The notes under the pieces: model-generated
The model's database searches: none
The model's input: only the letters and a program-made list of their open reading frames with translations
What the model was told of the DNA's origin: nothing
Source of the DNA: Verrucomicrobiota bacterium
GTDB lineage: Bacteria; Verrucomicrobiota; Verrucomicrobiia; Opitutales; Opitutaceae
Assembly: GCA_023443455.1 (NCBI GenBank)
Contig: JAEZUE010000050.1
Span: 1-37,113 of the forward strand
Direction: 5' to 3'
Length of the DNA: 37,113 nt
Program-made: the position numbers and the translations under genes
Shown here: piece by piece, positions 14,355 to 22,110 of the stretch
Position numbering within the stretch: position 1 is the first letter of the stretch
How the letters are laid out: each line of letters opens with the position of its first letter

Positions 14355-15526
14355 GATTTCACCCCCAGCGCCGGCAGCTTGTTCAGCGCGTCGCGCTTCA
14401 CGTCGGCCTCGATGTGCGTGTACTCGCGGCTGATTGCCTCGCTCTCGTGCCCGATGATGTCCCGCGCCACCGCTTCCGAAACACCGGCATTCTTGAGCAG
14501 TGAGGTTGCCGTGTGGCGCAGCGAGTGGAACGTGATCTCGTTCACCTTCCGCGCGCGTTTCCGGCCCTCGCCGTCACCATTCTTCCGATTCTTGGAACGC
14601 TCGTCGGCCACGAGCCCCGCCGCCAAGAGGATGTCATGAAACGCTTGCGAGAGGCTCGAAACGTTGGCCTGCGTGCTCGCGACCTCGAAGGCATCGGGGA
14701 ACAGCGGCGCGCCCGGATCATCACCGGCCTCCATTTTCTCGAGATGCGCCATCAGCGGTGCAGCGATCGGCAGCGCCATCCGGCGGTGCGTCTTGCGGGT
14801 CGCGAAGTGCAATTCGCGGCTGGCCAAGTCGACGTTGCGCCACGTCAACCGCACGATGTCGCCGAGCCGCTGGCCCGTATAGAACCCGAACAACACGATG
14901 CCGCGCCACTCGGCCGTGCACACGTCGAGGATCTTCATAAGCTCCGGCAGAGTGAACGGCCGCCGCGACACCCCATCGGCTTCATGAACCCGCAGCACCG
15001 GCACATCCGCGGCCGGGTTCGTCATGATCAGCCCGTCCCGCTTCGCCTGGTTCATCGCGACCCGCAGATATTTGAGCTGCTTGTTCGCCGTGCTCGCGGT
15101 CGTGCGCTTCTGCACCAGCTTCAGGAACGCCACGAAATCTCGCTTCCCGATCTGCCCCAGATCCAGATTCGCACGCTCGCCGAGCATCTCCACGAAGTCC
15201 GTCGCCGCCTGACGGTAGGCCTTCTTAGTCGACTCCTCCACGCCGGCCAAGTCCTCGCTCCAATCGGTGAAGAACTTCGCCACTGTGGAAGACGGCAGCG
15301 AATCCCCCGTCACCCGTTCGTAGATGCTCGCGATCACCCGCCGCGCCTGCGCCTCGGTCGCGCGTTTCCGGGCAATCTCCTCGAACCCATCCGCCGCCGC
15401 CTGGGCGTCTTTCCGGAGCCTCGCCTCGGCCCGGATCTTGGTCGACCGGGTGGTCCGGCGCCCGTGCTTGTCGGTGAAGCAAGCGATCCAATAGCGGGAT
15501 TTTGGGTGAATGCGAAGTGAAGCCAT
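14351..15526 (-). CDS. int: Tyrosine recombinase (phage-type integrase)
   Basis: A 391-residue site-specific recombinase. An N-terminal arm-binding region (1-85) is followed by a SAM-like core-binding domain (about 90-180) and a catalytic domain with Arg in YTGQRLGDI, Lys in RKTHRRM, the HxxR box in HSLRHTA, His in IGHESE and the Tyr nucleophile in SREYTHIE. All catalytic residues are present, so the enzyme should be active. The ATG is preceded by GAGGAAA. It would recombine the 33-bp tRNA-Leu sites 124 bp away (attR) and 12 kb away (attL). The upstream inverted repeat at 15566-15583 may control it. The cusA transcript points into it. Confidence 0.96.
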   Translation of the reverse strand: MASLRIHPKSRYWIACFTDKHGRRTTRSTKIRAEARLRKDAQAAADGFEEIARKRATEAQARRVIASIYERVTGDSLPSSTVAKFFTDWSEDLAGVEESTKKAYRQAATDFVEMLGERANLDLGQIGKRDFVAFLKLVQKRTTASTANKQLKYLRVAMNQAKRDGLIMTNPAADVPVLRVHEADGVSRRPFTLPELMKILDVCTAEWRGIVLFGFYTGQRLGDIVRLTWRNVDLASRELHFATRKTHRRMALPIAAPLMAHLEKMEAGDDPGAPLFPDAFEVASTQANVSSLSQAFHDILLAAGLVADERSKNRKNGDGEGRKRARKVNEITFHSLRHTATSLLKNAGVSEAVARDIIGHESEAISREYTHIEADVKRDALNKLPALGVKS

Positions 15527-15565
15527 GGCCCGTTTCCTCTTTTCGTGGTTTTCCGGTCACAACCA

Positions 15566-15583
15566 AAGTAACAACGGTTACTT
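15566..15583. promoter_or_regulatory. Perfect inverted repeat upstream of int (operator or arm site)
   Basis: AAGTAAC (15566-15572) and GTTACTT (15577-15583) are perfect inverted copies with a 4-bp centre, 40 bp upstream of the integrase start and 67 bp inside attR. TAACAAC, part of it, also occurs twice at the left end. It may bind integrase arms or a repressor. Confidence 0.45.
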
Positions 15584-15649
15584 GTGTTCGCCAGCGTTTT
15601 CTTTTGCTCGTCCACGAGTGAAGAGACGCCGCACCCGTATGCAGAAATC

Positions 15650-15682
15650 GAAGTACCGGTTCGAGTCCGGTCCCGGGCACCA
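15650..15682. repeat. attR: right 33-bp attachment repeat
   Basis: It is identical to 3294-3326. It is the displaced chromosomal copy of the tRNA-Leu 3' end and ends 2 bp before the stop codon of cusA. Before integration the tRNA and cusA would have been convergent with almost no gap. Confidence 0.93.
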
Positions 15683-15684
15683 AC

Positions 15685-18600
15685 CTACTCTTGACCCTTC
15701 GCCAGACCGCGCCGGCGCCAGATGTAGAAGAGCGCCGGGTACACGAGCAGCTCGAGCAGCACCGAGGTGAAGACGCCGCCGACCATCGGCGCCGCGATGC
15801 GTTTCATCACGTCGGCCCCCGCCCCCGTGCTCCACAGGATCGGCACCAGGCCGATGAAGGTCGTCGCGGCAGTCATGATCTTCGGGCGCACCCGTCGCAC
15901 CGCCCCGTGATAGATCGCCTCGCGCAGGTCGCCGACCGTGCGCAGGCGCCCCTCGCGCCGGGCGTCCTCGTGGGCGATGTCGAGGTACAGCAGCATGACC
16001 ATGCCGGTCTCGGCATCGAGGCCGGCCAGCGCGATGATGCCCACCCACACGGCCACGCTCATGTTGTAGTCGAGCGCGTGCAGCATCCAGAATGCTCCGA
16101 CGAGCGAGAACGGCACCGCCAGGAACACGATCGCCGTCTTGGTGAACGACTGCGTGCTCAGGTAGATCAGCACGCCGACGATGAACAGCGTCACCGGCAC
16201 GATCACCAGCAGCCGGGCCTGCGCGCGCTCCATGTACTCGAACTGGCCGCTCCAGAAGATGCTGTAGCCGGGAGGCACCACCAGCTCGCCGCGCGCCTGC
16301 GCACCGGCGACAAGCGCCTTCGCCTCGCGCACATACGAACCGATGTCCACGCCCTGCACGTCGACATAGACCCAGGCGTTGGGCACCGCGGCCTCGCTCT
16401 TCACCGCCATCGGCGCGGCGACGACACGCAGACCGGCGAGCTGCCGCAACGGCACCTGCGCGACCATGCCCCCCATGCCGGCCGCCCCGGTCTTCACCGG
16501 CACGAGGATCTCGCCCAGCGCCTCGAGGCTGTCGCGATAGTCGCGGTCGTAGCGCAGGATCACCCCGTAGCGTTCGAGGCCCTCGACGGTGGTCGTCAGC
16601 GGCATGCCGCCGAGGGCCGCCTGCAGCACGTCCTGCACGTCGCCGATGGAGAGGCCGTAACGGGCGATGGCGGCGCGATCGATGTCGAACTCGACGTAGT
16701 TGCCACCCATCACGCGCTCGGCGTACACGCTGCTCGTGCCGGCCAGGCGATGCAGCAGCGCCTCGATCTCGCCGCCGATGCGCTCGAGCTCGCGCAGGTC
16801 GGGACCGGCGACCTTGATGCCGACCGGGGTCTTGATCCCGGTCGCCAACATGTCGATGCGCGTCTTGATCGGCATCGTCCACGCGTTGGTCAGCCCGGGC
16901 AGTTGCACCGCGGAGTTGAGCGCGGCCACCAGCTCGTCGAGGGTGCGGCGCCGGTGCTCGACCACGCGGCCCTCGCCGTCGGCGATCTCGACCTCCGGCC
17001 AGTCCTTCTCGGGGCGCAGCATGATCGTGGTCTCGAGCATGTCCATCGGCGCGGGATCGGTCGCGGTGTCGGCGCGGCCGACCTTGCCGAAGACGCGCTC
17101 GACCTCGCCGAAGGAGCGGATGAGGGCGTCGGTCTGCTGGAGCACCTCGCGGGCCTTCGTGGGCGAGATGCCGGGGAAGGTCGTGGGCATGTAGAGCAGA
17201 TCGCCCTCGTAGAGCGGCGGCATGAACTCCGCGCCGAGATTTTGGTAGGGAAACGCCGGATTCAGTTTCGCCGCCCAATGTTTCGCCGCCCCCTCGGGCA
17301 GGGGCCGCACGACCCACGCGTTCCACGGGAAGAAGACCCAGACCACGAGCGCCGCGGCGATGCCCACCACCCAGCGGCGCCGGTCGATCACGAAGTCGAT
17401 GCACGGGTGGTAGAGCGCGACGAGCAGGCGGCTGATCGGGTTGCGCTCCTCGGGCTTGAGGCGACCGCGGATGAGCAGGCCGGCGAGCACCGGCGCGATC
17501 GTCACCGCCAGCAGCGCCGCCGCGGCCATCGAATACGTCTTGGTGAACGCGAGCGGCCGGAACAGCCGCCCCTCCTGTTCCTCCAACGCGAACACCGGCA
17601 GGAACGCGACGGTGACCACCACCAGCGCAAAGAAGATCGTGGGGCCGACCTCGACCGCCGCATCGCGCACGACATCCCAGTGCGGACGCCGGCCGGCGTT
17701 CTCCTCGAGATGCTTGTGCACGTTCTCGACGAGAATGATCACGCCGTCGACCAGCACACCGATGGCGATCGCGATGCCGCCCAGCGACATGATGTTCGAG
17801 CTGATCCCCTGTTGGTGCATCACCACGAACGCCGCGAGCACCGCCACCGGCAGGATCACGATCGGCACGACCGCCGTGCGCAGGTGCAGCAGGAAGACGA
17901 TAATCACCAGCGCCACCACCACACACTCCTCGACCAGCGTGTGCGTGAGCGTGGCCACCGACCGGTCGATCAACGTCGTGCGGTCGTAGGCGACCGTGTA
18001 CGTGACGCCCTCGGGCAGGCTCCGCATCGCCTGGTCGAGTTTCGCCTTCACGGCGGCGATGACCTTGCGGGTGTCGACGCCATAGCGCACCACCACGATG
18101 CCGCCCACGGTCTCGCCCTCGCCGTCGAGCTCGGCGATGCCGCGCCGCATGTCGGAGCCAAGCTGCACCGTGGCCACATCGCCCAGGCGCACGGGCGTGC
18201 CGCCCGGCCCCACCCCGACCGCGACCGCGCGCAGGTCGTCAGGAGTCTCGAGGTAGCCGCGTACCCGTAACATGAATTCCTTCTCGGCCATCTCGAGCGA
18301 GCGGCCACCGACCTCGCCGTTGCTGCGCTCGACCGCCATCGCCACGTCGCGGATCGACAGCCCGTAGGCGTGCAGCCGGTGCGGGTCGACCGCCACCTGG
18401 TACTGCTTCACGAAGCCGCCGACCGAGGCGACCTCGGCGACGCCGTCGACGCTCGCCAGCTGGTAGCGCAGGAACCAGTCCTGCATCGAACGCAGCTCGG
18501 ACAGGTCGTGTTTGGGCGAGTTGAGCGCGTACATGAACGCCCACCCCACCCCGGTCGCATCGGGCCCGAGCCGCGGCGACACGCCGCGGGGCAGGTCGCC

Positions 18601-18954
18601 GGCTAGGCCGTTGAGATACTCGAGCACGCGGGTGCGCGCCCAGTACGGGTCGGTGCCGTCGTCGAAGATCACATAGACGAACGAATACCCGTAGAACGAA
18701 TACCCGCGCACCGCCTTCGAGGCGGGCACCGAGAGCATCTTCGCGGTGATCGGATAGGTGACCTGGTCCTGCACGAGCTGCGGCGCCTGCCCGTCCCACT
18801 CGGTGTAGATGATGACCTGCGTGTCGGAGAGGTCGGGGATCGCGTCGAGCGGGATGCGCCGCAGCGAATACACGCCGGCAAGCACGAGCGCGACCGTCGC
18901 CACCGCCATCAGGAAGCGGTTCTTGAGCGAGAATTCGATGAGGGCTTTGAGCAT
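15685..18954 (-). CDS. cusA: Cu(I)/Ag(I)-type RND efflux pump, CusA-like inner-membrane transporter
   Basis: A 1089-residue heavy-metal-efflux RND pump. TM1 lies at residues 13-30 and a typical TM bundle at 335-500 includes IAIAIGVLVDGVIILVENV with the acidic residues of the proton relay. The second half repeats the pattern with TMs after about 895. Three Met sites that bind copper in E. coli CusA have counterparts: LYMPTT, DPAPMDM and KTRIDML. This favours Cu(I)/Ag(I) over the CzcA divalent group. It works with the periplasmic adaptor and outer-membrane channel encoded just upstream; the gap to the adaptor gene is 6 bp. Its stop abuts attR, and no terminator is seen, so transcripts may run into the integrated element. 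Confidence 0.93.
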   Translation of the reverse strand: MLKALIEFSLKNRFLMAVATVALVLAGVYSLRRIPLDAIPDLSDTQVIIYTEWDGQAPQLVQDQVTYPITAKMLSVPASKAVRGYSFYGYSFVYVIFDDGTDPYWARTRVLEYLNGLAGDLPRGVSPRLGPDATGVGWAFMYALNSPKHDLSELRSMQDWFLRYQLASVDGVAEVASVGGFVKQYQVAVDPHRLHAYGLSIRDVAMAVERSNGEVGGRSLEMAEKEFMLRVRGYLETPDDLRAVAVGVGPGGTPVRLGDVATVQLGSDMRRGIAELDGEGETVGGIVVVRYGVDTRKVIAAVKAKLDQAMRSLPEGVTYTVAYDRTTLIDRSVATLTHTLVEECVVVALVIIVFLLHLRTAVVPIVILPVAVLAAFVVMHQQGISSNIMSLGGIAIAIGVLVDGVIILVENVHKHLEENAGRRPHWDVVRDAAVEVGPTIFFALVVVTVAFLPVFALEEQEGRLFRPLAFTKTYSMAAAALLAVTIAPVLAGLLIRGRLKPEERNPISRLLVALYHPCIDFVIDRRRWVVGIAAALVVWVFFPWNAWVVRPLPEGAAKHWAAKLNPAFPYQNLGAEFMPPLYEGDLLYMPTTFPGISPTKAREVLQQTDALIRSFGEVERVFGKVGRADTATDPAPMDMLETTIMLRPEKDWPEVEIADGEGRVVEHRRRTLDELVAALNSAVQLPGLTNAWTMPIKTRIDMLATGIKTPVGIKVAGPDLRELERIGGEIEALLHRLAGTSSVYAERVMGGNYVEFDIDRAAIARYGLSIGDVQDVLQAALGGMPLTTTVEGLERYGVILRYDRDYRDSLEALGEILVPVKTGAAGMGGMVAQVPLRQLAGLRVVAAPMAVKSEAAVPNAWVYVDVQGVDIGSYVREAKALVAGAQARGELVVPPGYSIFWSGQFEYMERAQARLLVIVPVTLFIVGVLIYLSTQSFTKTAIVFLAVPFSLVGAFWMLHALDYNMSVAVWVGIIALAGLDAETGMVMLLYLDIAHEDARREGRLRTVGDLREAIYHGAVRRVRPKIMTAATTFIGLVPILWSTGAGADVMKRIAAPMVGGVFTSVLLELLVYPALFYIWRRRGLAKGQE

Positions 18955-18960
18955 AGGTTT

Positions 18961-20625
18961 TTACTCCGTAAAAACCTGAGGGGAGGGAGAGAGCTCCTCG
19001 CCGCACGTCGCCATCGCGGAACCGAAGAAGGGATTCAGGAGGTCCGCCGAGCGTTGCAGCCAGCGCCCGCGCCCCACCTCGGGCGCCATCGGGCATTCGA
19101 AGACATGCAGCGCCGCCCCGCGCACCACATCGGCCGAGCGGGCGCGATCGGTGATCGCGGTACTGAACACGGCAAACGCGGCCCGCACGGCTTCGTGGTC
19201 GCCGGCCGCGACCGAGGCCAGCCGCCGCTTCGCCGCGGCCAGCGGCTCGTCGGCGCCAGCGGCGAGATAGGCGTCGGCCGCGGCGAGCAGCTCGGGCTGT
19301 TGCGCGGCATAGCCGTCAAAGTCGTCGTATCCGAGGCGGTCCGAAGCATCGGCCAACGCCTGCGCGAGCGCGGTGAGTGCCGCCGTGTGGGCGTGGTCCA
19401 ATGGCTTCACCGGAGCGACGGTTTTGGTTGCGCGCGCCGCGGCCTTCTCCTCGGTCACGCGCAGCATCTTGCGGATCGCCTCCTGCAGCTGGCTCTCGGA
19501 ATCGAGCAGGAACTGCCCCGAGGTGACAACCCGCTCGCCGGCAGCGAGACCATCCAGCACCTCGAAGCGGCCCTCGCGGTCGCGCAGGCCGATGCGGATC
19601 TCACGGGGCAGGAACGTGCCGTCGTCGCGCGCGACGAACACCGTGTTGCGGTCGCCACTGCGCAGCACGGCGCTTTCTGGCACCAGCACCGCGTCGTCGG
19701 CCAACTGCACCGAGAACCGCACGTCGACGAACATGCCGGGGCGCAACGTGCCGTCGCGATTCGCCACGACGAGGCGGGCGCCGCCGGTGCGCGTCGCTTC
19801 CGCGACTTCGGGCAGCAGACGGTCGACTGTCGCCGGTATTTCATCACCTCGGCCGTGGGCGAGTTTCACCGTGCCAGCCAGACCCTCCCGGACCAGCGGC
19901 AGATCGTCCTCGAACACCTGCACGAGCACCCACACCTGCGACAGATCCGCCAGACGGTACAGGGGCGCGCCGGCCGCGACCATCTCGCCGGCCACCACGC
20001 GTTTCTCGACCACGACGCCGTCGACCGGTGCGCGATAGGTGTACGTGCGGCGCGGCTCTCCGGCACGCGCGATCTCGGCGATGAACGCGTCGTCCACATC
20101 GAGGAGCCGGAGCCGGCCCAGCGCGGCGGCGGCGAGGGGCGACTCGGCGCTTTGGCCGTTGGCCAGCGCCGCGAGATAGTCACCTTGTGCCCGATACAGC
20201 TCGGGCGAATAGATCTCGAACATAGGATCGCCGGCGCGGACCACGGCTCCGATCTCCGCGACCTGCAACGTCTCGATCCATCCGGGATACTTGGTCGAGA
20301 TTTCGCGAAGCCGGTTCTCGTCGTAGGCGACGACGCCGACATTGCGGATCTCGCGCCGCACCGGGCCGTGCTCCACCAGATCCGTCTTGAGGTTCATCCG
20401 CTGGACCGTGACGGGGTCGATGTGGATGGCGGCGGCATCGGCGTGGGCGGCGCCCCCAGACTTGATCGGCGTGAGCGCCATGCCGCAGATCGGGCAGTTG
20501 CCCGGCTCCTCCTTGATGATCTGCGGGTGCATGCCGCAGGTGTAGAGCTGTCGTTCCGCCGCGGCGGTGAACGCCGCCGGCAAAACGAGCAGAAGAAACA
20601 GCACGAATGATTTCATCGAATTCAT
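18961..20625 (-). CDS. cusB: CusB-like membrane-fusion protein with N-terminal metal-binding and C-terminal DUF3347 domains
   Basis: A 554-residue periplasmic adaptor linking CusA to the outer-membrane channel. Residues 1-22 are a signal peptide (MKSFVLFLLLVLPAAFTAAA within). Next comes a heavy-metal-binding knuckle YTCGMHPQIIKEEPGNCPIC (about 28-47). The lipoyl/beta-barrel core spans 75-400 with TYRAPVDGVVVEKRV and GMFVDVRF. From about 430 to the end is a DUF3347-type domain containing FECPMAPEVGRGRW and NPFFGSAMATCGE, whose Cys and Met residues may handle metal. The first ATG of the MNSMKSF pair is used; neither has a good ribosome binding site. The domain set suits copper or silver. No separate CusF is nearby, so the two end domains may replace it. 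Confidence 0.92.
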   Translation of the reverse strand: MNSMKSFVLFLLLVLPAAFTAAAERQLYTCGMHPQIIKEEPGNCPICGMALTPIKSGGAAHADAAAIHIDPVTVQRMNLKTDLVEHGPVRREIRNVGVVAYDENRLREISTKYPGWIETLQVAEIGAVVRAGDPMFEIYSPELYRAQGDYLAALANGQSAESPLAAAALGRLRLLDVDDAFIAEIARAGEPRRTYTYRAPVDGVVVEKRVVAGEMVAAGAPLYRLADLSQVWVLVQVFEDDLPLVREGLAGTVKLAHGRGDEIPATVDRLLPEVAEATRTGGARLVVANRDGTLRPGMFVDVRFSVQLADDAVLVPESAVLRSGDRNTVFVARDDGTFLPREIRIGLRDREGRFEVLDGLAAGERVVTSGQFLLDSESQLQEAIRKMLRVTEEKAAARATKTVAPVKPLDHAHTAALTALAQALADASDRLGYDDFDGYAAQQPELLAAADAYLAAGADEPLAAAKRRLASVAAGDHEAVRAAFAVFSTAITDRARSADVVRGAALHVFECPMAPEVGRGRWLQRSADLLNPFFGSAMATCGEELSPSPQVFTE

Positions 20626-20647
20626 GGGCGGGAGGTGAGCCGGCGGC

Positions 20648-21922
20648 TCATTCGGTTTCGGGCAGGGCGGCGGCCATGCGGAGCAGGTCCACCACCGCGA
20701 GTTCACGGGCGGCGAGCGCCGCCAACCGTTCGCGGCGGAGCGACACCGCCATCAATTGCGGTTCGAGCAGATCGAGGAGCTCGCCCATGCCGCTCTCGAC
20801 CGAGTTGCGGGCAATCTGCACGCGTTGCGCGGCACTGGGCAGCCCGCTCTCGTCGATGTACGTGATCGTGGCGTCAGCCGATCGGATTTCGGAAAGCGCG
20901 CGCGCCAAGGCCGCAGCGAGGTCCAGCCGTCGAGACTGCACCGCCTCGACTTCGGCGGCGTGCATCGCCTCCGCCACCGCAATCTGTCCGGCAACCTTCT
21001 TGCGCCAAATCGGCAGCGACAGGCTCGCCGACGGGCGCCACATCCACGGCGCGGCCTTCACGTCCGCCATGAGCCCGACCGCCAGCTCGGGCTTGTTGCC
21101 ACGGCGGGCCAGCGCCTCCGCCGCCACCGCCAAGTCCACCGCCGCGCGCATCCGCCCCAGCTCGGGATTGGTCGCCTCGATACGCTGCCAGAGTTCCTCT
21201 TCGGTCGGAACCTCCGTCGCCACCAGAAGCGGCACGTCCGCAGCCGGCGCGGCGGCATCCGGCCCGAGCCCCAACGCAGTCTTGAAACGCGCCCGTTCGG
21301 CACTCCGCCGCGCGACGGTGCGAGCGAACTCGGCATCGAGGGCCGCCAAGCGATCCTCGGCGCCGACCAACGCGGCAGCACCGCCTTGAGCATCGGCTTC
21401 GAGCGCCGTCCGCGAGAGCGACAAGCGGGTCTGGAGCAGAGCGCGCTGTTCGCCGAGCAGCCCCAGATCCGCCTCCGTCCGCGCCAGGTTGATGGCGCCG
21501 GCGCGCACGCCGGAAGCAACCTCGGCCACGGCCACGAGGTATTCACGCCGCGCCACCTCGACCTGCGAGGCGGCAACCGTTCGTTGCGCCGCACGCGTCC
21601 CGCCGTTCATGAGGTCGAACATCAGCCCGGGCATCAGCGACATCACCGAGGAGACAATGTCGGCCTGAAGCGTCAGCTTCGGGTCCGGCAACGCCCCTGC
21701 CGGAGCCACGGCCGCCTCCGCGGCCTTCCGGCGCAGGTACTTCTCCCGGACGAGCGGATGCCGGGCGACGCCCTCCGCCACCCAGGCGGAATCCGGACGG
21801 GCCGACGGAGAACCGACGCCCGTCTTGGGATGCGTCGCAGGCTCGGCCGCCGAAACTCCGGCCCCGGAGAAGAACGAGGCCAACAGCACGAGAGACAGAC
21901 GGACAGGAGGGAGGCGGAACAT
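20648..21922 (-). CDS. cusC: TolC/CusC-type outer-membrane efflux protein
   Basis: A 424-residue protein with a signal peptide (MFRLPPVRLSLVLLASFFSG, cleavage after VSAA). It has the two Ala/Arg/Leu-rich helical repeats of outer-membrane efflux proteins (about 45-230 and 235-420), with PDPKLTL before the first barrel part and SGMGELLDLLEPQ in the last coil. It forms the exit duct of the Cus-type pump. The ATG at 21920-21922 begins the signal sequence; an upstream frame extension has no such start. It is first in the operon. A 15-bp palindrome lies 69 bp upstream. No lipobox Cys is evident, unlike E. coli CusC. Confidence 0.88.
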   Translation of the reverse strand: MFRLPPVRLSLVLLASFFSGAGVSAAEPATHPKTGVGSPSARPDSAWVAEGVARHPLVREKYLRRKAAEAAVAPAGALPDPKLTLQADIVSSVMSLMPGLMFDLMNGGTRAAQRTVAASQVEVARREYLVAVAEVASGVRAGAINLARTEADLGLLGEQRALLQTRLSLSRTALEADAQGGAAALVGAEDRLAALDAEFARTVARRSAERARFKTALGLGPDAAAPAADVPLLVATEVPTEEELWQRIEATNPELGRMRAAVDLAVAAEALARRGNKPELAVGLMADVKAAPWMWRPSASLSLPIWRKKVAGQIAVAEAMHAAEVEAVQSRRLDLAAALARALSEIRSADATITYIDESGLPSAAQRVQIARNSVESGMGELLDLLEPQLMAVSLRRERLAALAARELAVVDLLRMAAALPETE

Positions 21923-21990
21923 GGGCGACAAGCGGAACGAAACGCTCCCTACCCTACACCGGAAACGCCGGTCACCCTCCCCGGTTTGCC

Positions 21991-22005
21991 GAGAAATCAT
22001 TTCTC
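21991..22005. promoter_or_regulatory. Perfect palindrome in the cus/GH130 divergent spacer
   Basis: GAGAAATCATTTCTC has 7-bp perfect arms around one central C. It lies between the divergent cusC (start 21922) and the GH130 gene (start 22111) and could be a dimeric repressor or activator site for either. A short hairpin, ACCGG/CCGGT, lies at about 21958-21972. No metal-responsive regulator gene is in the window. Confidence 0.5.
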
Positions 22006-22110
22006 CTGATGCTGAGCGGCCCCAAGAGAATAATGCATACACACCCGCGCTGGCTGAAAATGGTTCGCCAGTCCGGCCGCAGTTGTGCGATTTCCCCGAC
22101 ACCTCCCGAA

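Larger units (their letters stand above)
3294..15682. mobile_element. 12.36-kb integrative element in tRNA-Leu: reduced prophage or phage satellite
   Basis: The boundaries are two identical 33-bp direct repeats (3294-3326 and 15650-15682), the 3' end of tRNA-Leu including CCA. Inside are a tyrosine integrase next to the right repeat, HTH proteins, a phage replication initiator, a DnaC-like ATPase, a 247-aa and a 1458-aa protein of phage internal-virion type, several small unknown proteins and a lipoprotein, all on the minus strand and mostly overlapping by 4 bp. Terminase, portal, capsid, tail and lysis genes are absent. The excised circle would be 12,356 bp. The integrase sits at the end away from the intact tRNA, unlike the common island arrangement. 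Integrity of the ORFs argues for a maintained element rather than random decay. Confidence 0.88.

Noticed and set aside
3294..15682. Integrative conjugative element
   Set aside because: No relaxase, coupling protein or type IV secretion gene is seen; the replication and virion-type genes point to phage ancestry.
15691..18270. 859-aa plus-strand ORF antisense to cusA
   Set aside because: His/Arg/Asp-rich shadow frame of a high-GC gene; the minus-strand RND pump is unambiguous.
19054..20610. 518-aa plus-strand ORF opposite cusB
   Set aside because: Shadow frame of the adaptor gene, low-complexity and without family signatures.
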